Source of the DNA: Portulaca oleracea
Taxonomy: Eukaryota; Streptophyta; Magnoliopsida; Caryophyllales; Portulacaceae
Length of the DNA stretch: 64,000 bases
Direction of reading: 5' to 3'
Assembly (NCBI GenBank): GCA_029582165.1
Contig: CM055886.1
Location: 29,067,169-29,131,168 of the forward strand
Shown: positions 52,448 to 63,817 of the stretch, piece after piece
How the letters are laid out: each line of letters starts with the position of its first letter
How positions within the stretch are numbered: the stretch's first letter is position 1
The notes under the pieces: model-generated
What the model was told of the DNA's origin: nothing
The model's database searches: none
The model's input: the letters and a program-made list of their open reading frames with translations, nothing else
Program-made: the position numbers and the translations under genes

Positions 52448-55400
52448 CTAGGAACCCAAAGATGTAGAAGCGTTCGACACTGCCTGAAAAGGCACTGGCT
52501 TTCTGTCAGGCCACGTCTCAATTTTCTGGAAATATTTAGGAGGCACCACACCATCAAAACCCTCTGTCAATATCACCTTGTTTTCTGACATGTACAGCTT
52601 CACTCCCTCTGCCATTCAATACATTTTGGCAAGAATTAATGAGATAGGAATAGGATTTCCCAGATGAGGCCAACACAGACTGATAGAAACCAATCTTCTG
52701 CAGAAATACCCAAACACGAGCAACTATGGTCTTGACAACATCAATATTCGGAAATTGTATTACCTTCCAGAGCTTTCTTTACATCGAGGAAGATAAGCAA
52801 GTTTACATCACGCCTCATGCCTGCAACAATGATAACCAATACTAAGATTCAGGTTCAGTAAGTACCAAAAACAACATCGATATTTAAGTTGCAAAGCAAC
52901 TCAGGAACTTTTGTTGGTTTGGCTTCATTTAGGTCCAATAACGACCCAAAATCTCACTTCTAACACTTGCTAATCAGATATCTATCAGATACAAATTCGC
53001 AAACATTTGCCTCAGTTCTAATTCATCAATTATGTAGTGCACTCTAGTTCAGAATCATGCTCTATGATCACTGTGAATATGGAAGCTGCAAAACGTAAGA
53101 TGTATGTACCAATGATAAATTCAGTTTTCACTGTTCATACCACTAATTACTTCTCCGTCAGATGGCAAGCCAGATGTGAAATGCACGTGTAACCTATTCA
53201 TTCGCTTGAGGCCTTGTGTAAGAATAGATTCAAGATTCTTCTTATATGTTCCATGAACACATACTGCACATGAAGACACCACCATTATTAAGTTAGCTCC
53301 TCATGAAGAAAATTTCAAATGGAACTCGAATTGATTTATCGTTGCCCTTACTGGGGATCTCCTCAGCGGAAACGATTGGCTTCAATAAGCTCTCAGTTTC
53401 CACAACCTGAGCAGTCAAGAGACCATCTGTCGAAATGAAAGACTAAACTAGCAAACAATGAACCAATACAAATGATAGTGCAATTGAGAATCTGTATCTC
53501 ACCTCTACAGAATGGCCTTGGTTTGCACGTATGAACAACTCTCCATTTTCTTCCAGAAGGCCAAGCCTCTGCTTATTGTCTATCCTAACCGCCTGAAACA
53601 AGAGCACCACACAGCCAAATACTTACACAGAAGATGATGGAAAAGTGCACATCTTCAAACATGCATCAAATCATCAATAGATAATTTTGATCATCAGTGC
53701 TGTAAAAGACATGCAAATCATAAGAAAATGAAATAAGAGACGGGGCAAGCCCTTGAAAAAAAAATATATATAGCACATCTTCACAAGTCAGTTGTATCAC
53801 ATTAGGAGAGTTATATAGTAAAACTAGATATATTGGGTGTGTTCGGTGTAAAGAAAAACCATTTTCTAGGAAAACAGTTTTCCTTGTAAAATGATTTTCC
53901 TAGAATAGACATGGGAAAGAAGATATAAAGACTGTGCTAACAGGTGCTTAGGAAGTAAAAAAATATATATCACGAGTTTTATATTGGGTGTCTATCCTAA
54001 CAGGTGCTTAGGAAGTATCCTACAAAGTTATGTACAACCAAAATAAAGAGTGTCCCAAAATCTATTACATCAAAAGAGGAGCTAAACTTCCCATTAACCC
54101 AAAAAGAGAGTGCTATTTCAATTACAATTTTATGATAGATACCATATTATGGTAGTTTGGGTCATAGTCATTCTGATGTTTGATTATGATTTATGAAACA
54201 AAAGTGGGTGGTAATGGTTGTTTGATATGGGTGCACCTGTACCTCCACCACTCATGTAGGTTTAGAGTGGAAGCCCCTCCCCCACCTTTCCTGGGTTAGA
54301 GTTGGAGAATTGAGAGAGGCAGGGATGTATGTTCCCTACCAACTAAAGGTGAATAGCAGAGGCTTGTTTCCGGTAGAGCCTAGATTTGGAAGACTTTCAA
54401 GTATCAAAGACAGTAATCCAGAACAACTAAGTGGAGGTAATTAGCATGACAGTTACCTTTAATCACTAACATCCAGTGCTCAAAAAAATTCCAATTACGA
54501 ATTCTTTTGGTTCTTCAAAAGTATACAGCCAAACGAAGAAGGGATGGGGAACTATAGGAGCAACTGAAACACAAATTTCAATCATAGCTGTAGAATGAAA
54601 CAGTCAATTTGCAAGAAGCATGGTCACCTAGATGCAATAGCACCAAGTAATGACTTACAGAACATGGGATACAGGCCTACGATGTTTGGTTCTTATGCCA
54701 ACAACGCATGAACACCCAGTGACAAGGGTAGGAAGAAATAGAAACTTGAAATGACAATAACACCGAAGCATGACAGCATTGGCAAAATTCCACTTTTCAA
54801 GCAGAGCTAAGTGAACCTTTTTCCCCAGTTAAAGCAAAGACATTTTCAGCTTTGCTGCTACACAAAAACAATGCTAGTATCTAAAAGAAACACAAGCAGA
54901 GTGACCAACCTCTCGAATTTCATCCAAAGAATGCGAACGCAATGGGAAATTTGCCCTTGTTTTCAAGTTCAACTTCAATAGGTCCTGCACCTTGACGTAC
55001 CCATCACTCCGCATATCCAAATTCAGCTCTATTGCCATATGCCGCAATATACGTGTCCTTAGAAGCAACAATAAAAGAACTATTATACCACACATATACA
55101 CATGTACAAATACAGCAAAAATGCTCAAATTATCTTAACCAAAAGAGCTCACATTTGACATACAACCCACATATTCCATTATTAGCCATACAAGCAACAA
55201 ATTGTGGATTATACGGGTCGGGCAGGGGTACTTACAACAGTCTTCCAAGAGCATCCACTTTGTTTGAAGCTCCACCACCACCACCACCACGACCCCGGCC
55301 TCGACCTCTCCCTCTCTGATAATCCCTTTCCATGTCTACAGAAACTCTCTCCCTATCACCACTACAAAGAATGAAACAGCACCAACTTCAGTATAGCTAC

Positions 55401-55746
55401 ATTTACAGAACAAAAACTAATACTCCCAATCAAAATTATCAATCACATCAACATCAAGTTTATATATTACTATTACAACAATACCAAATGCTCAATTCAT
55501 GACATAATTGATAGACGCGGCTTAGATTAGATGGTCACACTCATGGTTACAAGTTGCAATTCTTGCCAGGAAAACAAATATTCAAGCATATCCTTGAGCA
55601 ATCACATCCACTAGATATGTATATCATCAAATGAGAACGATGAACAAGAAGCAATCACTCATTTGAATTAATGTCGTCAACCCAAATGGAAGAGTGAGGG
55701 AAACCCCCCAAAATATAATTGTTTTCTCTAAATTGACCATTAAAAT

Positions 55747-55783
<37 letters not shown>

Positions 55784-55974
55784 AGAGAGGGAGACCTGTG
55801 TTTAGAAGAAGCGAATGAAGAGAAAGATGATGAGGTAGGGCGGCCGCAGCTGCAACTCCGGGTGGCTGTGTAAATTTGGGTCCGTACAACAATGGCGGCG
55901 GAGGGCAGTAAAGAGAAAGTAAAGAGAGGACGACGAAAATGGATGAGAAGAGGCAGACAATGAGTATTGAACAT
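52448..55974 (-). CDS. TPT1: tRNA/RNA 2'-phosphotransferase (KptA/Tpt1 family)
   Basis: Minus-strand exons: 55974-55796, 55361-55236, 55057-54910, 53592-53503, 53406-53352, 53263-53141, 52820-52764 and 52608-52448. All introns are GT-AG and phases join to 312 aa. The enzyme removes the 2'-phosphate left at RNA ligation junctions, as in tRNA splicing, using NAD+. The domain starts at ALGRLLTRILRHMAIELNL and follows the family order: RSDGYVKVQDLLKL, LRSHSLDEIRE, LLEENGELFIRANQGHS, CVHGTYKKNLESIL, GLKRMNRLHVHFTSGLPSDG, MRRDVNLLIFLDVKKALE and GFDGVVPPKYFQKIETW. RxxxRH-, RANQGH- and RRD-type positions fit the Arg-His-Arg-Arg active site. Before it lie a Ser/Arg-rich, possibly targeting, N-terminus and the run RGRGRGRGRGGGGGG. 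The start (MFNTHCLPLL) is the first ATG in frame after a non-ATG open stretch. The next in-frame ATG (55333, MERDYQRGRG) is an alternative start. Confidence 0.93.
55749..55793. repeat. (GA)n microsatellite beside a TPT1 splice donor
   Basis: About 18 GA units and a broken extension lie in intron 1, ending three bases from the exon 1 donor. On the transcribed strand it is a (CT)n tract. Confidence 0.95.
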
Positions 55975-56023
55975 CAGACTTTGCCGTCTTGATTCTCTCC
56001 GATCGATCACCCCGACCAAGCAC

Positions 56024-56841
56024 TACGATGGTTTCCCAGAAAGAATGTGGCGATGAATACCCTTTTTTTTAATTTTTATTTCTTGAAGTTTTTTTTTTTC
56101 CAGACAGTTTAAAGGCCCTGTTTAGTAAATGTTTATTCATCGCTTTATCATTCGAAAGTTAGACATTATTAGGAGGTGAAATAAATTGGGGTGTTTGGTA
56201 AGCGATTCATTCTATTAGCATTGGTCCCAATAAGCCATTTTTCAATAAAATGAGAGAATGCTATCAGAATGGCTGATTGTGGAAAAGACCATTTTGTCCA
56301 AAAATTGTCTAAATTTACACCATATGCCATCCTAAAGCTTTTTTTTTGAAGCCCCATCCTAAAGCTTATTGGTCCCAATATTTGATGCATATTTATCATA
56401 TTAGTGGTAAAGGGTATAAATGGAATTTTAGCAAAAAAATTTTTAGAATCAACTAACTTTATCAATCACAACTTTTCCAAACAGCCAATCCAAACAGCCA
56501 ATACAATCAGCCAATACAACAATAACAACAATCGTCCAATCCAATCACCATCAAATAAACAAACAATTATCATCACCACAACAAACACCAAAGTCCGTAT
56601 CGGATTGAAAATGGGCATTGTTATTCGCGGCCCCCTTTTTACTATTGTTGGCCTTCGAAGTTTATTACTTGTCCTTCTCATTCTCTCCCATCTCCCTCAT
56701 CCTTTCAAATTCTCTCAATATCAAATTAGTCAAAAATCTCTAAAATTGGTTACAATTTTTTAAATTCAACTTAAAATGTCAGTGGATGGTGGCAGATTAT
56801 CTGAAGAAGAAGATGTTAATTTGTAATTTTGATAATTTCGC
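56024..56841. other. TPT1 upstream DNA, possible decayed MITE
   Basis: No gene. The segment from GGCCCTGTTTAGTAAATG (about 56113) to CCAAACAGCCAATCCAAACA (about 56475) may be an old MITE, but the inverted pairing is poor. Short ORFs are not credible. Confidence 0.3.
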
Positions 56842-56988
56842 AAAATCGGTGAAAAATAGACGGTAGAGACAATTGCCGTACACAATTGCGGCGGAACTGC
56901 GACCGACGTACGGCGCTAACCCCGATTCCCGCAATTTTTATGCGGCAACCGGCGGAACCGCATCTTCAGTCTATTTTTCACTAATTTT
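56842..56988. mobile_element. 147-bp MITE-like inverted-repeat element
   Basis: GGTGAAAAATAGAC (56848-56861) and GTCTATTTTTCAC (56969-56981) are inverted partners extended by A-rich/T-rich flanks. The core is unusually G/C-rich (GCGGCGGAACTGCG...GCGGCAACCGGCGGAACCGC). A (TTA)n-like tract follows to about 57058. Confidence 0.55.
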
Positions 56989-57639
56989 TTATTATTATTA
57001 TAATTATTTTCATTATAATTATTATTATTATTGTTATTATTATCGTATTATTATTAAGTAACAATGTTTTTTTCAAAAAATTACTCGGAGGTACCTCAAT
57101 ATTTGAGGAAATTATTTACCAAAACTTACTTACCAACTTACATTTCCCCAAATAAAAATGTTATTTTATCCAAAAGTAACACATTTCCAATATTTGTCAA
57201 AACTTACCTTTATTTACCATAAGTTACCAAAATTAACTTTTACCATATCGTTCCCTTGCCAACTAAAGTGTTAGCTTGAGCTTAAACGAGATGCAAAAGC
57301 AACAAGCGACTTTATAGAATTACAAAACCTATAGAACAACATCGCGTACAAAAGAGATGCAACTCATGCAAGGAAAGATGACACATCGACAACTGAACAA
57401 CCATGTCAACCAACTTCATGAGTTCATGTGTGGTTGATTGACTCGATTCAACAAAGAACTTTGACATGATACTCAGCAACCAACATACTCAGTAACTCAA
57501 TCAAGCAACACGTGCACATGGTGCTGCCCTCCTGAATTCACCAATCTGAACAAAACCTCTTCTCATATTGATACCGGGCTGCCTCAAAACGTCTTTGTAA
57601 AATGCCTATTGATTCTTTTTCTTTAGACTATCGAATAAT

Positions 57640-57878
57640 CGAAAACGTTGGAGACAAAATGAAAATACAATACAGTCTGCAACAATTCCTTTTCCTCAAA
57701 ATGAGTTTTGATAGGAGATACAACAACCCTATTTATACAAGTAAGAGGAGGGAAAAAGACAAAACCAGAAAAGAGAAAAAATATAGAAAACCCTAAAGAA
57801 CTAAAGAACTCAGCTAACTAACTAACCAAACAGAAAACTAACTAACTATTATTAACTAACATAAAATACAATCTCAAT
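57640..57878 (-). repeat. 3' LTR of the copia element
   Basis: It matches 62443-62670 closely. It is about 11 bp longer owing to extra CTAACTAAC-like units. On the minus strand it starts near ATTGAGATTGTATTTTATG and ends CCAACGTTTTC. Confidence 0.9.
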
Positions 57879-60800
57879 ACCCCCCCTCCAAATTGGAGGT
57901 TGGGAAACCCCCAATTTGCCTAGAAGATGTTTGTGCTGAAGTCCTGTGAGGGGTTTGGTGAGTATATCAGCAAGCTGGAAAAGAGTAGGCACATGAGAGT
58001 GGGAGATCAATCCCTCCAGCAGCTTAGCTCGAACAAAGTGGCAATCAAGCTCAATATGTTTGGTTCTGTCATGATAAACAGGGTTTTTAGCTATGTAAAT
58101 GGTTGTTTGATTATCACACTTGACTGGGATTGGTATGACATTGGTGAGAGTGAGTTCGTTCAACAATCTGCTCAGCCAGGCAAGCTCAGTGACTAACCTC
58201 CTCATGCTGCGATACTCCGCTTCTGCAGAAGATAGGCTGATGGATTGTTGCTTTTTTGATTTCCAGGAGACAAGAGAGTTTCCCATGAATATCACAAACC
58301 CACTGACTGACTTTCTAGAATGTGGACATGAAGCTCAATAAGAATCACAATAAGCACTAAGATCAAAATTAGGATTCTTGTTGAGTAATATTCCAAGGGA
58401 AGGATTCCCCTTTAAGTATTTAATAACATGAATGATAGCTTGGAAATGGGGAATTCTTGGGGTTTGCACGTATTGACTCAGATGTTGAACAGCAAAACAG
58501 ATGTCAGGTCGGGTGTTGGTGAGAAAGTTGAGCTTCCCAATCATCTGTCTGTATTTAGTAGGATTATCATATAATTCCCCTTCTTTAAGCCTGAGTTTTA
58601 TATTGTAGTCCAAGGGTGTAACAACTGCAGTGGCTGTCCGACATCCAGCCTCTTTGATAAGTTCTTTAGTGAACTTTTGCTGAGTGAGAATCAATCCCTT
58701 ATCTGATTGTAGAACTTCAATCCCTAGCAGGAAGTTGACATGACCTAAAGCCTTGATCTTGAATGTGTTATCCAAGTGAGTCTTGATATTTTGTATTTCT
58801 TTCAGGTCATTCCCAGTAAGTAAAATGTCGTCCACATAAACTGCAAGGAAAGTTACCAAAGCATCATTTTTCTTAAAGAATAAAGAATAGTCATTTTTAG
58901 AATGTTTGTAACCTTGTGCATATAAAGTTTGAACTAGCTTGTCATACCATTGTCGGGAGGCTTGTTTAAGGCCATAAAGGGATTTATTGAGCTTACAAAC
59001 TGCATTGGGAATGTTGGTAGACAAACCAGAAGGCATTCTCATGTATATGTCTTCATGTAGGTCCCCATGTAAAAATGCATTATTGACATCCAAATGGTGC
59101 AAGAACCAGCCTTTCTTTACTGCAATTGCCATGAGACACCTAACTGTAGTCATTTTGATGATAGGAGAGAAGGTCTCAGTAAAATCAATGCCCTCTCATT
59201 GTGTGAAGCCCTTCACAACTAGTCTTGTTTTCGGTCTTTCTATTGTTCCATTTGCTCGATGCTTGACTTTATATACCCACTTGCACCCTATAGGCATCTT
59301 TCCTGGTGGTAAAGAAACGATCTCCCATGTATTGTTGGCAATCAAGGCTTGAAACTCCTTTTGCATGGCTTCATTCCACCCAGGATGCTGAGATGCCTCA
59401 GTGTAGGTTACAGGCTCAGTGTAAACCAAATTTTTGGGAAGAGATTGACTTTGGGCAATGAGAGTTGTAAGATCTAACTTAGGAGCTTCAAGCACAAGGT
59501 TAGTTGATGTGGCTAAACATACAGCAGCGTCATGATCACTTAAAACATTAAGAGAATAATCTTGTAAGTAGGAGGGAGCCCTATGTTCCCTTGTGGATCT
59601 TCTGAGTGGGACAATATCATGAGGCTCATTGTTGTTTCTAATTCTGTATTGACATAAACATCTATGGATGATTTAACCATTTCTTTAGAATTGTCTGAAA
59701 TGGTGCTGAGGCTGTTCTCAAAATTAGGAACACTCCCAGGTGTTTCAAAATGGTCAGAAGCTACCACTGTACTGTCATATGTCTTATTGTATCAAAAAGA
59801 TTGAGAGTTTGAGTTGGATTTATCTTGTTTCTACAGGGTTGCAAAGGGAAACACAACTTCATGGAAAATCGCATCCCTAGAGATGTGAAATTGCTTATCA
59901 TCAAGAGACATAACTCTATAACCCTTCTTTCCTGCTGGATATCCAAGAAAAACACAGGGTATGGCACGAGGGTGTAATTTTGATCTTCCTTGATTCAAGG
60001 TAGATACATAGCATAAACATCCAAAATTTCTCAGGTTAGAGTAATCAGGTGGTTTGTTGTGAAGGACCTCATATGGTGATTTATTGCCCAAAACTTTAGT
60101 TGGCATTCGGTTGATAAAAAAGGTGGCAGTAAGGAGACAGTCCCCCCAAAATTTGGTAGGAAAACATGATTGAAAAAGCAAGGATCGGCTAACTTCAAAT
60201 AGATGCTTGTGCTTCCTTTCCACTACCCCATTTTGTTGGGGTGTTTGCACACGGCTAGTTTGATGGACAATTCCATGATCTGAGAAAAAAATTCTTGGCT
60301 GCATGGCTAAGACCAAGTTCAAGTGCATTATCTGATCGAATAGTTCTTACATCACTGTTATATTGATTTCTGACCATATGTACAAAAGACTTAATTAAGG
60401 ACAAGGATTCATCCTTAGTGACCATTAGATGTGTCCAGGTTACCCTAGTGAAATCATCAACTATGGTCAAGAAGTATTTATGTCCTGTATATGTTTTAAC
60501 AGAATATGGTCCACATACATCAACATGGATAAGATCAAAAGGTTTTTGGGTAGAAATAGTGCTAGAGGGAAATGGTAGTCTTTGTTGTTTTGCCTTGGGA
60601 CAGATTGAACAAGAAACCACAAAACAAGTAAGATTACTAGCATGTGAGCAAGATATTATAGGTAACCCTTTTAATTTTCCAAGAGAGATGTGTTCCAAAT
60701 GTCTATGCCACAAAACACAGTTTTTTACAACTTTCACTACAAGGAGTTTTAACATGAAAACTTGAACAAAAATCAAAACTGTAAATGACTTGATTTAGAT

Positions 60801-62346
60801 CCTCTTTGTTCCTTTTATCTTCTTAAAGTTTGCTTGTTGTTTGCTCATCAACAACATATAGTCCTTTTGAAGTTTTACCAAGAACCAATGGCCTTTTCAG
60901 AGAAGGGCCCTGCAATACACAATTATCAGGTGTAAAAATAACAAGACAATTGAGTTATTTACTTAGCCTTTTAACTGAGAGAAGATTGAAACTAAAGAGA
61001 GGAACATGCAAAACATGATTCAAGGTCAGTTGAGGGCTTATTTGCATATCTCCATACTCTACTACTCTAAGTTTTTCTCCATTAGGTATAATAATAAAGA
61101 TTGGTTCTGACAATTTCCTAATGTTGCACAGCTGATTTTTATCACAGACCATATGATATGTGGCCCCTGAGTCTATGATCCAGGTGTTATTTTCAACTTT
61201 AGAAATCATGCAAGTACAGTTCAAATTGATAGGAATACCTGCAGCACAAGTTGTACCTTGTTCTGATTGATCTTGTGAAGAATTCAAGTCCCTTGATCCA
61301 TTTTGTAAATTTGCCAAAAAAGTAATCATCTGCTGAGATTGCTCTTGTGTCAAACCAGGTAGGGTAATTCCAGAAGCATTGTGAACATTCTGATTTAGTC
61401 CAATGTCAGCTGAATCTGCATCCTTTTGTGCATTATTGGCATATCTTGGATTCTTGTTTCCATTTGATCCATTCCCTCCTTTCTTTTCTCCTTTGTCAGG
61501 ATATCCATGTATCTAGCCTCTTACAATGGGTACAATACAAGTTTGTCTTTCCTTTTCCCTTTCTTTGGGAATTTTGAGAGTTAGAAGAAGTATAGAAGGA
61601 TGTTGCGTCAGTAAGAAAGCTGGAGGTTCGTTTCACTTGCCTTTGCCTTTCTTCTTGCAACAATATGGCATAAACTTGCCCCAAGGTAGGAAAGGGAGAC
61701 ATAATGAGGATATTACCTCTAATAGCAGTGTAGCTTTCGTTGAGCCCCATTAGAAACTGTATGACCTTTTGTTCTTCTGAGTATCTTTGCAAGGCTGCAT
61801 TGATTGGTTCATCACAGGTGCACTTTCCACAACCACAATGAGGGAAGCCAGACACCATGGATAATTCATCCCAGGTTCTCTTTGATTTGTTGAAATAACC
61901 GGCTATGTCAAGATCCCCTTGAGCAAGGGCACTAACCTGCTGTTGAATTTGAAACAGCATGGCTTTATTGGATTGCTCGTATCTTTCCACAAGTTCCTTC
62001 CACAGATCAGAATATCAGATGGAGTTTCACAATAAAGGACACTTTCCCTAATATTTTTCTATAAAGAATTCAACAACCATGATATCACCATATCATTACA
62101 TCTTCTCCAGAAAGGAAATAGGGGAGATTTGCTGCCAGGTTTGGTGTAGGAACCATCGACAAATACTAACTTGTTTTTGGCTGAGAGAGAAATGGTGGCA
62201 GATCTTTTCCAGCTCTCGAAGTCATTTCCATCGAAAGGTTCAGCAACCAAGTTTCGCCCTGGATGATCAGATGGATGTATGAATAAGGGATCAGATTGAC
62301 TCAGGTTTACAGTAGTGGATTCTTTAGAACCAATGCCAGAGGCCAT
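57852..62346 (-). pseudogene. gag-pol: Broken copia gag-pol
   Basis: Gag begins at the ATG at 62346 (MASGIGSKESTTVNLSQSD...) and continues after breaks to about 61496, with a degenerate zinc knuckle (CTHCKR). Protease is at 60955-61353 (WIIDSGATYH). The integrase zinc region (LWHRHLEHISLGKL...CPKAKQQR) and catalytic core ([31 protein letters not shown]) lie at 60776-59831. RT is at 59495-58335 (HHLDVNNAFLHGDL, YVDDILLTGND). RNase H is at 58295-57852 (SSAEAEYRSMRRL, ADILTKPL). Breaks include a frameshift in a T-run in integrase near 60286, in-frame stops near 59195 and 58338, and interruptions in gag. The two RT/RNase H stops are TGA codons, consistent with G-to-A or C-to-T decay. Confidence 0.92.
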
Positions 62347-62442
62347 TTGGGAAGGTGGAGAAGAGAGGAAAGGAAAAGTGAGGTATGAGAGAAGAAGATT
62401 AGAAACAGAAGGGAAAGGGATCAGAGACCTGCTCTAATACCA

Positions 62443-62670
62443 TGAAAACGTTGGAGACAAAATGAAAATACAATACAATCTGCAACAATTCCTTTTCCTC
62501 AAAATGAGTTTTGATAGGAGATACAACAACCCTATTTATACAAGTGAGAGGAAAGAAAAAGACAAAACCAGAAAAGAGAAAAAATAAAGAAAACCCTAAA
62601 GAACTAAAGAAAGCTAACTAACTAAACAGAAAACTAACTAACTATTATTAACATAAAATACAATCTCAAT
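62443..62670 (-). repeat. 5' LTR of the copia element
   Basis: It matches 57640-57878. On the minus strand it ends CGTTTTCA directly before the primer-binding site. Confidence 0.9.
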
Positions 62671-62888
62671 ATAATCATCCTGCAATTCAATGGTAAGACA
62701 ACTAGTTTTGATAACACCCTCCTCCCCCAACAAAAATAGAGGGGATTTGAAGGAGACTTGCTTGGGCACTCTGAGGGTATGTTGCTTGATTTGATTAGAG
62801 TTGCCCACATAAATTGAGGTAAATTTAAGGTCACATCTCTTTTGGGCAGGAGGTTGAGAACTGAGACTACTGGAACGCCAACCATATA
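62671..62888 (-). other. Coding-like stretch of unknown identity, cut by the copia element
   Basis: On the minus strand an AG at about 62889-62890 is followed by an open, protein-like frame (...KRCDLKFTSIYVGNSNQ..., ...VSFKSPLFLLGEEG..., SCLTIELQDDY) up to the copia target duplication. Across the insertion the same frame would add three residues and stop (left flank, about 57626-57639). A second frame is also open here, so coding is not proved. I do not recognise the protein. Confidence 0.3.
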
Positions 62889-63291
62889 CTATCGTTAATA
62901 AGATTGGTTTCTTTCACAGCCTAGTGCAATACCAAAATCAACCATAATTGAATCAGAGATTGGTCGGTTCTTGATACTTTGTGACCTTTCCATGGGGTAC
63001 AGGATGAGAAAGTTGACTGTTAAGGGACAGCTAGGTTTTTTCATTCAGCATTTATGCAATGTAGCACTGCATTAAACAGTTTTTGATTTTATAAAGCATT
63101 GGAACAGGCTCCATCATTTACACTCAGAAAGCATAGGCCTTTTCTAAAATTCTACTTGATCCAGATGACTGCTGTCCACAGTATTTCAGAGAATAAAATA
63201 AATATCAATCTTAGTCTGAAAGCTACATTCTTACACAGAAGTTATGTTTTTTGGTATTTGGAAACTTACACTTTGAGGGAAACATAGGGCA

Positions 63292-63482
63292 CAGCCTTGG
63301 AGCAACTGGATATATACCACTCGCCAAAGCTTCAAGAATCAGCCGAAAATTTTAAAGCTCTGATCATCACTCTCCCAAGTCTCAAGAAATTGCTACTAAG
63401 ATTCAGAATATATACCCCCAATCTCAACTGTAGTTGCTCAGAATGCTTCCCTCCGGAGCGCTTAGTAGGGAATGTGGATTGA
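63292..63482 (+). pseudogene. Fragment of an F-box/LRR- or FBD-like protein gene (tentative)
   Basis: After an AG at 63291-63292 an open frame reads LEQLDIYHSPKLQ..., FKALIITLPSLKKLLLRFRI..., ending GNVD-stop at 63480-63482. The leucine spacing and the phrase LPSLKKLLL look like the last leucine-rich repeat of plant F-box/LRR proteins. No upstream exon with an F-box is visible in the window on this strand, so it may be a terminal exon remnant. Identity is inferred from style only. Confidence 0.35.
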
Positions 63483-63670
63483 CACTCTCTTGACAAATTT
63501 ACTTTAATTTAGGCTTCAGATCACTCGTCGCTGGAACAGAAATGGCTGGGTTGTAAAGCAATCTATGTAGCTCTGATCTGAACAAAAGAAAGCTAAAGTC
63601 ATTTGAGGTAATTGACGTCAGACCCTGTAATGGTCCATTCTGAACAGACTTGGGGATTACAAAGGAAAAT

Positions 63671-63817
63671 TGGATTCTAATAATCCCTACTTTGAGTGAT
63701 TGGAGTGATTGGACTTTAAAAATGTATGCCAGTGGTCCCAATTCGACAAATTGTATTTTTTGGACCACTACCAAGTCCATACCCTAAATATCAAGGATTT
63801 TGATTTGCATTTGCTAC
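63671..63817 (+). repeat. Repeat family X, copy 3
   Basis: It starts AAATTGGATTCTAATAATCC (about 63672) and passes GTGGTCC and GGACCACTACCAAGTCC. It ends CCCTAAATATCAAGGATTTTGATTTGCATTTG-like, matching the ends of the copy at 51903-52051. Confidence 0.55.

Larger units (their letters stand above)
57640..62670 (-). mobile_element. Ty1/copia retrotransposon, full structure, defective coding
   Basis: The 5' LTR is 62443-62670 and the 3' LTR is 57640-57878, flanked by ATAAT on both sides (57635-57639 and 62671-62675). The primer-binding site TGGTATTAGAGC (complement of 62431-62442) resembles the initiator tRNA-Met complement with one change. The polypurine tract GGAGGGGGGGT (complement of 57879-57889) precedes the 3' LTR. 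Gene order on the minus strand is gag, protease, integrase, RT, RNase H, which is the copia order. The two LTRs differ by only a handful of substitutions and three small indels by eye, so the insertion is fairly recent. Exact LTR tips are uncertain by about 2 bp, since TG...CA is not perfect at one end. Confidence 0.92.

Noticed and set aside
53593..54909. Extra gene within the largest TPT1 intron
   Set aside because: No open frame of note; only short A/T-rich and duplicated stretches (ACAGGTGCTTAGGAAGTA twice near 53939 and 53999).
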